From Pachyseris speciosa (taxonomy: Eukaryota > Cnidaria > Anthozoa > Scleractinia > Pachyseridae), in NCBI GenBank assembly GCA_016490735.1, contig JAEMWC010000099.1:62001-126000 (forward strand): 64,000 bases of DNA, written 5' to 3'. Below, piece by piece: positions 56,512 through 64,000 of the stretch. The position numbers were made by a program, and so were the translations under genes. The notes below the pieces were generated by a model, which made no database searches, had not been told where the DNA came from, and saw only the letters and a program-made list of their open reading frames with translations. The first letter of the stretch is position 1; each line of letters opens with the position of its first letter.

Positions 56512-58781
56512 TCAGTGCCAAGTAACTCATGATCATCAAATTCCCCGTCTGCAGTCCAATCCACGTTTCGATTCGGTTTTGTACTCAGTAGGTCTTCCAA
56601 GCAAGACTTCCAGCTAAAAACCAAGAATGAAAAAATATCTGTCTGTCAAATGAAACAATAATTATTATTCGAAAACTAAATAACAACCTTTCGAGTGTTT
56701 AACCAGGCAATTTGAACAAATTGACATAGTCACATATAAGCCAAACCAACTGGCAAATAATCGTGAAAAATGGATTGAAATACAGAAAATAAACGGAAAT
56801 ATTTGCCCATAGTCCCACATATAAATTATACATGCATTATTGTACATACAAACCCTTTCCAAAAAATTAAACAGCAAGCTTGAATAGAGTTTGAGCCACG
56901 AAATGCGTAATTAAAAGATGTCGGAAGAAAGAGACAAGATACTGATCAATCTGAAAGCGCGAAGCTAATAACCCACCTTAATGCGTGTCTCTGGTATGAT
57001 TTTTCAAGTTATAGAATCAGCCATTGTATGAATCTGCATGGAAAGAACACTAGCGTGAGGGTATGTACGTTTATATAATATCCAAATCAATGCGCGCGCT
57101 CTGATTGGTCAATCAGCTATGGTTTATTTTTCCAGTAACTAATGGAAATTTCGCGCGTCTTCTGGATTATTATATAAAAGTAATATGCCACAATTTACTA
57201 TCGGTTTATAGGCTGATAAAGCACTTGGGATGTTGGAAGAACACTCGAAGAATCCGTAAATCACTCGCCTGCGGCTCATGATTTACGAATTCTTCGAGTG
57301 TTCTTCCAACATCCCAAGTGCTTTATCAGCCTATAAACCGATAGAAAATTGTGGTATATTGCTTAAATAACTAAGTATTGCCCTCATTCTAGCCGATCCC
57401 TAAGCGCTGTGACAAGGTTGAGCAAGGGGGTGATGAGTAAACGATCATTTGAAGACTGGATGAAACCCCTCTGTACCTAACAAAAATTTGCCATCTAGTT
57501 TTTATATCAAAAGAATGTTAATCGTGTAGCATCAGAAGCACTAACCTGATATCAGTGATCGGGGGTCCTCTTTTTCAGTGTGTAGGTCCCTCCATTCTAA
57601 TCACAAGAATTCCTGATTTCAAGAAAACAAATGAAACATAATGAGCCATACATCACGTTTTCAGAATGTCAAAAAATCAAGAAACAACTCTATTTACGAG
57701 CCCGTTTCTTGAAAGTCCCAGTAACTTAACGGGCCAGAAAACATAGATTGAAATCAAAATTTCAAGAACAGTAGGGTGTTTCTGACCTCTAATAAAGTCC
57801 ATTTTGTTTCTTTAGCTGATTCCTTTACCAGGGGCGTACCTGCCTTTAAGCCAGGTAAGCACTGGCTTACAAGTCTTTTTTGTTTTTACTTTTAAACCCA
57901 GAGGCGAGGTAAGTTCCTATTTTAATAATAAGCACTGAAAAGTGCTTATAGGATATTTCGCCTTTAACGGTAAAAAAAAAATTGTGTCACATTGAACTCC
58001 GCATTCTTTAATTATGTTGTCTCGGTCTAAGTTGAAGTCGGTAAATTGCTGGTATATCATGTACCTGTATTATGTACCTGTATTATGCTATACTTAACAT
58101 TTTGTTTTTCAACTTGGGCACCCTGGTTTATAGGTAAAAACTGTCCAGGAACGCCCCTGTGTACGATTTTCAAAACCTTCGAAACTCCCATCTGTAATGG
58201 AAAACAAAACGGCTTAACGGGCCCAGTAGTTACCGTGAACTTTCCAGAAACGGGCCCCAGGAGATCTTCGACATAAAATTCTCTTCCCCCTACCTCACAA
58301 TAATATGAATAAAAATAACCTTCTTACTTCAACCATTGATTCTCTCAATTTTTATATTTTGAATTTTATATGAATAATGTGCATATGTGATAATCTTTAA
58401 AGGTAGAGGACCCTCACACCGGCTTAATCTCTTGGTCCTCTGATCCTTTTCAAACATGTATTCGTATTTGAATAAATAATTATTATTAAATTTAGCGTCA
58501 ATTACTTGTAAATTAATTCGCCGATTCTGTACTTTATGACAAGAATGCCAAAGCTTGTTGAAGTACGAGTTCATTTGAAAACTGCATGAGTATGTGGATT
58601 TACGAACCAAAGTATGTGTTCTCATAACTTCATCATGTTTCATTTGCAATAAAATGCTTCATAAGCAAACGCAACGGAAGAAGACAGGAAAAAAGTTTGA
58701 ATAACCGTATCGAGTAAATACCTTTCGTAGAGGTTCAACGCCTGCCACTCGGGACACAAATCTTGCAATGTCTGCTACCAT
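56512..58781 (-). CDS. Possible minus-strand gene, first exons only
   Basis: Two convincing exon-like blocks are seen. The first is 58781-58722: ATG, 20 codons reading MVADIARFVSRVAGVEPLRK, donor GTATTT. The second is 56613-56512, acceptor TTTTTAG, open in one frame only, containing KPNRNVDWTADGEFDDHELL. The run DWTADGEFDDHE has acidic residues and the glycine at EF-hand loop positions 1, 5, 6, 9 and 12. The two blocks need an intervening exon of length 3n+2. A 14-nt candidate at 57006-56993 (CATACCAG before, GTGGGT after) would fit, reading RHALS, but is speculative. A further exon-like block at 57596-57546 has incompatible phase. The donor after the second block (GTTATT) is weak, and no downstream exon was found. 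I do not recognise the protein. Confidence 0.3.
57069..57366. mobile_element. Double palindrome element
   Basis: Arms 57184-57263 and 57279-57358 are near-perfect reverse complements (ATCGGTTTATAGGCTGATAA; GGAAGAACACTCGAAGAAT). A smaller palindrome (57069-57182) with TTTATATAATATCCA ends precedes it. Confidence 0.8.
57698..58259. mobile_element. MITE with GGGCCCGTTTC ends
   Basis: Left GAGCCCGTTTCTTGAAAGTC...CTTAACGGGCC and right GGGCCCAGTAG...CTTTCCAGAAACGGGCCCC are diverged inverted repeats. Confidence 0.6.
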
Positions 58782-60110
58782 TCTGTTCGAACTGGGTTTT
58801 AGTTCAGTAGCGTGCGACAACAGAATTCTGTCAGTGGGTCAGTGCAGTTGACAGTGGGCCGTATGAACAATAGTATCGAGAAGATAATTCATTGCCACGG
58901 ATGGAAACAAATGTACGAACGGATTAAACATTTACTTTAAGTCGTCGTTGAAACAAGTTCCTCGTGGTGAAAGGTGACAGTGAAGAGACGAATAATTTAA
59001 CAGTAATTTGCAATTCAAATTGTTCTTGGTTATCGATGTTTTCCTTTCAAATGCAAATCTACAAGAATACAAATGCGCTGCGTGAACTGAGAGAAAACAT
59101 AAAAGCGACATGTGACAACTGGAAATAAAAATGGGAATTGTTACTGAAGTGAAGAGGGTAAAGGCTTTGTAAGGGCAAAAAAATAAATTAATTAATTAAA
59201 TATCGAAACAAGTCCAATAAGAAATCAAAAAAATAAAGCGAAGGAAAGAAAAACAAGGAAAACAAACCTTTCGAAAATTTTTATTTTTATAATAACGCAC
59301 AATTCTTTGTTAATAACAATAAAAAGAATATCTATTTACATATCGATAAAATTTATTTTATCATTAATATTATCATTAATATAGTAATATATATATTAAT
59401 ATTTTTTAAAAATGCCTATAATAATAATAATAATAATAATATCAACAATAATAATCATAATCATAATCATAATAATCATCATAGTAATCATACGTCTAGC
59501 CAAGCACAGATGCTCTTCTAATTGGGGTGACAAAATCAAATCATATCTAAATAAAGTAGAATCAAATCAAATCAAAAATAAGAATAACTCCCACAAATGC
59601 AACTAGTGTTGAAAATGAAAAACTCTAGTTAAGTGAATTTCAGAAAGATCGCTTCAGAGAGACTGGTCCACTTTTAGCAGTTTCTCTCTTTGATTGAAAA
59701 TTAGCTCAATATTATTACCTTATTATCACCAAAACCTTTGTAAAAATGGCCATTACATGTTAACGCCACCGCGTTAGCAGCCACAGATGGTGAGTCTATC
59801 GGCTTTAGAAGTTTTCATGGATATGATTATGCATAAATTTGATCTACCTTAAAAACGTTTGAGTCAGTATTTCATGACTGAATGCTAATCTAATTCCAGC
59901 GAAGCAAATCCAAGGTAAACATTGGAGCAGAACGGGATCCCTTCTTCTTTAAGTAGATTAGACTAAACAACAACGCTATACAATAAATCCTTCATTGAGG
60001 AAGATTGGACGGTTGGATATTGCCCTGCGTTTCTATGGACCTAGAATTCGTCTTGGTCCATAAAAAAAATGAAAACATAAATTAACATCTTGATCCAGTT
60101 TCGCTTGGTG
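58782..60110. other. Non-coding stretch
   Basis: AT-rich, with a retroelement 3' tail on the minus strand at 59417-59575: GAGCATCTGTGCTTGGCTAG followed by (TTATGA)n/(TTA)n. Nothing else recognised. Confidence 0.4.
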
Positions 60111-60145
60111 TTTAACGCATATTTAAGAAGCTATTCCCTAGGTCC

Positions 60146-60153
60146 CCAGGATT

Positions 60154-60195
<42 letters not shown>

Positions 60196-60445
60196 GTCAT
60201 CATCATAATTCTCTTCATAATTCTCTGATTCTGTGGGATGTAAAAGAACCACTAGGGACGTAACAAAACTCTGGCAGTGACCACCCACTAGTGTCTGTCT
60301 TAATTTGATATTGACCTTACGGGGGCACTCATACTCAACTTCATTAATTGTAAACTGCGTTATAAGCAGTCTGGCAAAGTCCCCCGGCCAGTGTTGTAAA
60401 GCGCCTAGAACAGCTAGTGATATAGGCGCTATATAAATAGAGTTT

Positions 60446-60477
<32 letters not shown>
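60146..60477 (+). mobile_element. LINE-type 3' end between two (ATC)n tracts
   Basis: (ATC)n at 60148-60198 and (ATC)n at 60449-60476. Between them lie GTTGTAAAGCGCCTAGAAC and TATAGGCGCTATATAAATAG, the CR1/L2-type 3' tail. The second tract is the element's own tail. Confidence 0.65.
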
Positions 60478-60479
60478 TG

Positions 60480-61288
60480 TTATGGCGCATAAAAGTTTGC
60501 TGTTGGGGGCTTGGTTCAGCTCAAAAACTGTCAGAGAGTCATATCACGCACTGTTGATTAGATCTTAAGTAAATACGCAATTCAGTTCTCGGACTGCTAT
60601 GTTTTTATAAATAAACAAACCTGCCTCAAACTTCAAACTTATGGTTGTGGTGCTACGTGGATAGGGGTGTGTGAAAATGAATTAATATTATTTGGTTTCA
60701 TCGACAGAAGTTGCTAAGGTAAATTTGCCCTTTGCATGACCGTGTCAAGTGACCTTAGCTTATTAATAAAAAAATGGTCGTGGTGCCAAATAGATGCCAG
60801 AAATGGAAAAAGCGTGATGAAAGTATTAAGACTGCTACTTATGAAGCCATTGACGTTTAGATGACTGATATTACAGTGATGTAAACTGAGATGGCAAAGT
60901 TTGCCATCCAACATACAATTCCTTTAATTTTGTTTTGAACTTTCGAACCACTATAAAATCGCTCTCCTAAACGACAGTACAGTGGCTTCACAACTGGCAG
61001 TCTTACTAATTTCATCATGCTCTTTCCATTTCTCGCATCTATTTTATATTAGACCACTTTTCATGATTAACAAGGTCACGTGACAAGATCATGCAAAGGG
61101 ACTATTGGCCACCGTAAAGAGATTCATTCAAGTGCTAACGTTACGATCCCCTACTCAAAGCGAATCGGAAGGGATTAAACACTCTACCAGTTCAGCACTC
61201 GAATTTCTTTACGTTAACCTTTGCGTAATACGTAGAATGAAAACGTCAACACTATCGATGCACCAAGTAAGGTAAAGATCGATACTGA
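60480..61288. other. No recognised gene
   Basis: AT-rich intergenic sequence. Short open frames only. Confidence 0.35.
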
Positions 61289-61690
61289 GGATACTTCACA
61301 AATTAATGTGATCAAGTAAGCTGAAGCCACTCAAAAGGCACTAAGGCCACAAGGTAGCGGGCATTACCCCTTAAATCTACCAAAGTAAAGATTGAGCCCA
61401 AGCATTAGCAACCATGGACAGCTGTTTCGGCCTTGTTAGGCCTCATCAGCATGGCATAGCTAATGCTCAGGCTCAAGTACCCACATATCAATATAGCAAG
61501 CAATGAAAACGTAAAGCTTGTGGGATGTGGCTGGAGTGACAAGGATACTTCACAAATTAATGTGATCAAGTAAGCTGAAGCCACTCAAAAGGCACTAAGG
61601 CCACAAGGTAGCGGGTAGCTTACTTGATCACATTAATTTGTGAAGTATCCTTGTCACTCAGCCACATCCCACAAGCTTTACGTTTTCACT
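61289..61690 (-). mobile_element. Hammerhead-containing repeat unit (retrozyme or Penelope terminal repeat)
   Basis: A segment of about 72 bp (ATACTTCACAAATTAATGTG ... ACAAGGTAGCGGG) occurs at 61289-61360 and again at 61543-61615, 254 bp apart. Between the copies lies a hammerhead ribozyme. An inverted copy of 61507-61578 follows at 61615-61690. Unit length and ribozyme position recall the ribozyme-bearing tandem repeats described as retrozymes, and Penelope-like terminal repeats. Confidence 0.65.
61401..61467 (-). ncRNA. Hammerhead ribozyme (type I, dimer-forming stem III)
   Basis: Minus strand: AGCATTAGC TATG CCATG / CTGATGA / GGCCT AACA AGGCC / GAAA / CAGCTG / TC / CATGG TT GCTAATGCT. Stem I has 5 bp plus 9 bp around a small internal loop, and stem II 5 bp with an AACA loop. 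Stem III is the palindrome CAGCTG with no loop, which favours two copies pairing. All invariant core bases are present. Predicted cleavage after GTC, between 61417 and 61416. Confidence 0.9.
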
Positions 61691-61707
61691 GCTAAAGATC
61701 GATACTG

Positions 61708-62674
61708 TTAAGGGGGGACTAACTTAACTACAGACTTAGCGTTGTTGTCAAGGGATTTTTGCGGACTGTATTTGTAAAACACAGTTTTTCGGTGTTTTTG
61801 CCACTGTATTGGTGAAACGTGCGAAGAGGTGAACATGTAAAATTAATAAATTGCTATTGCGCATGCGTAACTTGCCCCAGGCCCCAACCGCGCCTTAGAG
61901 AGAAAAATCCCTAAAACTTGGAGAAAATTATTTGAAGTTCCAATTTTTTTTGCCAATCGGAGATATTCCAGCCTTCTTTACAAGCCTACGTAAGCAATTG
62001 TTGTTAACGTACATAACTGCAATGATAATGACGAAATGGTATGAATTTGCGTGCCAGGAGCCCATAAATAGGAGCTTCACTCTCCCATACAAGCCCTTTG
62101 AGTCAACCTTTGCGCGTATCTTTTCTATTTTTAGAACGCTGCGGTTTTCTAAATTCGCCCGCACTGTTTAGAATGCTCAAAAGAAGGATCGGGACAACGC
62201 GCTCACCACCTTTGGCCACAATTTTATTACCGAGCTTGTGTGCGGAATTTACTGGAAACAGATTTTCCCAGTAAATTTGAGCCTCCTGCAGAAAAAAATG
62301 GTTCTAAAAATAGAAAGATACGCGCAAAAGTTGACTCAAGTTAACAGTCCACATGGAGGCTCCTATTCATGGGTTATGGTTATGGGAATTTCCAAAAATC
62401 GATACGTAGAGTTTTGCACCTTGGCGATTGTTAACCATTGGCACCATTTTCGATATCCAGAAGTGTACGCCACTCGAGTTTTAGGCCATTTTCTGTTCTG
62501 GTCACGTGACTTACCAAATATGATTGTGACTTGAAAATCTTGTAAACCTTTTTGATTATAAAAACATAGCCCGACAGCCTGCCTGTGCAAGTTAGGGTTT
62601 CTAAGATATGAGCGTTGGGAACTTTCCATAGCAACAATGTTAGCTCATTTTGTAGTTAAGTTAGTCCCCCTTAA
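61708..62674. mobile_element. TTAA-flanked foldback element, 959 bp
   Basis: 61712-62670 starts GGGGGGACTAACTTAACTAC and ends GTAGTTAAGTTAGTCCCCC, with TTAA at 61708-61711 and 62671-62674. Arms of about 400 bp fold back (GAGTCAACCTTTGCGCGTAT against ATACGCGCAAAAGTTGACTC). The open frames inside are mirror products of the arms. Confidence 0.8.
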
Positions 62675-63012
62675 GCTTAAGGCGGGGATACACCTCAACA
62701 CCGTTTTTTCGAAGCTTCACATGGATTGAACGTTTACAACTCGTTCGCGTTTCAAGCAATGAAAATCCCTACGCTCATTTCACGAGGCTATGTTGTGGGA
62801 TATTTTGAGAGATTTTTCTTGATGATTTTTGAGTAAATTTAAATTTGGGAAGAGATAATTTTTCTCAAAGGATTAGTTAAATTTAGGGAAATAGGAAATA
62901 ACGAAGATTTAATCAAGGTTTAACACTGGAATTTGAAGTTGAAAATTAGTAGATGGACATCAAAACAGTTCCCTTGCCAACCTGTAGTGACCTTTTGTAG
63001 CGTTAAGTGTAC

Positions 63013-63479
63013 CTCAACTTTAAGAGGTGAAAGGAGAATTAAGGTAGGATACACATCAGTTAACTGCGTGGGTAAGAATTTCGTTTCTATGGAGGCTGTC
63101 AAAATAGTGGCAATCCCATCAACGATGTCACGCATAAGTTGAAAACGTAGCTCTAACACATATTCGCAGAAGTTAAGGCGCGCACGCGTATCATCCAAAA
63201 CATATTGTTCTTCTTCGATATTTAAGAGGCTGTCTCTGTAAAAACCACCCACTCAATTTCGCATCAAAAATAATTTCGCCTGAAACTCTGGTAACTGAAA
63301 GACTTTACCAAGGTTAGAATAAAACAGATTTGGTTTGAATCGAAACGGGTTTTCGGTGGAGTTAGGAACCATAAAATATTTCACCCGGTCAGCGCCCGTC
63401 GCAACGTCTACGAACAGCATAAAATTGCCATTTTTCGTGGCGCTGTAAAATATTTGATTCGCATCATCCAGCAATGGAT
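63013..63479 (-). pseudogene. Unidentified protein-like reading frame with an in-frame stop
   Basis: Read on the minus strand from 63479, one frame runs about 155 codons interrupted by a single TGA (63255-63253). Before it the frame includes NGNFMLFVDVATGADRVKYF and LPEFQAKLFLMRN. After it come GGFYRDSLLNIEEEQYVLDD and DIVDGIATILTASIETKFLP. Composition looks strongly coding on both sides. AG borders occur before 63479 and before 63242 (pyrimidine-rich TTTTTACAG), and GT follows 63013. It could be a decayed gene or two exons with a short intron of about 73 bp (GTAAAG near 63314 to the AG at 63243) that removes the stop. I do not recognise the family. Confidence 0.4.
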
Positions 63480-63659
63480 CTTACATCAATTCAGTTACTA
63501 ACGTTTGCAGTTTTGCGAAAGACTAACAGATTTTCTCTTGATTTATGTTTCAAGACGAAATCAAGCGTATTACTAAACACTATCAATCGCTGTCGAACGA
63601 TGGCCGGAAATGGCCTTGCTTCAAGAGCTACTTTTGAAATTTTGGGACCTCGTTAAACA

Positions 63660-64000
63660 CTCTAGTCTACACAGCCGAAAAGTGTAGTCCTTTATCCGCG
63701 AAAAGATGCAAAAACCCCTCTCCCCCAACAGGGCCTCATTGTTGGGTGCGTTTAAACGCGTTATTGGGTGTCGTTGGGAGCTTTTAATAGGTGAAACAGC
63801 GACAGTATGTACCCAGCACGGTACTGTTCAAATGCTGCGACTCAACATGTCGTAGCCCACAATGTTGCATGTTGTTGGCCAACACGGTTGGGAGCGTTTT
63901 GAAGGACTTTAAGATAGCAATACGTAGAGGGAGAAAGTTTTCATTAAACAAATCAAAATTTGATGAAGAGCTGAGTTTTATGAACCACCTGTTACGCAGT
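63660..64000. other. Repeat fragment at the right edge
   Basis: TGTTGGGTGCGTTTAAAC, CCCACAATGTTGCATGTTGT and TGTTGGCCAACACGGTTGGG words suggest part of an inverted-repeat element, truncated by the window. Confidence 0.35.

Noticed and set aside
58329..58649. 106-residue minus-strand protein
   Set aside because: No recognisable motif, no splice context, and composition like AT-rich non-coding sequence next to a transposon end.
60112..60477. 121-residue protein rich in Met and Asp runs
   Set aside because: It is translation of (ATC)n microsatellites and a LINE tail.
61932..62629. Several 79-98 residue frames on both strands
   Set aside because: They mirror each other because they fall in the two arms of the foldback element.

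Overview
The window is eukaryotic nuclear DNA. Coding sequence is sparse, split by spliceosomal introns, and embedded in a dense layer of mobile-element debris. The encoded proteins (ZPR1, TOM40, a pentraxin) are metazoan. The repeat content (tRNA-headed SINEs, Penelope-like fragments, hammerhead-ribozyme repeats, many TTAA- and TTA-flanked foldback elements) and the AT-rich introns suggest a cnidarian, most likely an anthozoan such as a stony coral. That placement is inference; no database search was possible.

Left part (1-14.6 kb): two conserved housekeeping genes lie head to head. ZPR1 (minus strand, N-terminal half only, running off the left edge) and TOMM40 (plus strand, complete, four coding exons, 329 aa) appear to share a promoter region at about 9.48-9.94 kb. 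Every exon junction quoted for them agrees in reading phase. Their introns hold two almost identical 1-kb TTAA-flanked elements, a pogo-like element with a SINE nested inside it, and a near-perfect palindrome of a tRNA-Thr-like sequence.

Middle (15-36 kb): after a block of Harbinger-like non-autonomous elements (16-19.3 kb) comes a secreted single-domain pentraxin gene (22.3-31.4 kb, plus strand, three coding exons, 232 aa). Its 7.9-kb second intron contains a 2.4-kb CACTA-type element that carries a possible two-exon mini-gene. LINE C-terminal fragments and foldback elements fill 31.5-36.2 kb.

Right part (36-64 kb): a six-exon plus-strand gene of unknown family (37.2-44.9 kb, 182 aa, helical) is supported mainly by a chain of compatible splice phases. 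A truncated Penelope-like element with inverted terminal repeats lies in one of its introns. From 49.2 to 55.3 kb there is a 106-bp tandem repeat, homogeneous at first and then degenerate, broken up by palindromic elements. The last 8 kb hold a possible minus-strand gene (56.5-58.8 kb), a textbook hammerhead ribozyme on the minus strand (61.4 kb) inside a small repeat unit, a 959-bp TTAA foldback element, and a broken, unidentified minus-strand reading frame.

The genes show no operon-like relation. The only evident functional coupling is the shared promoter region of ZPR1 and TOMM40.
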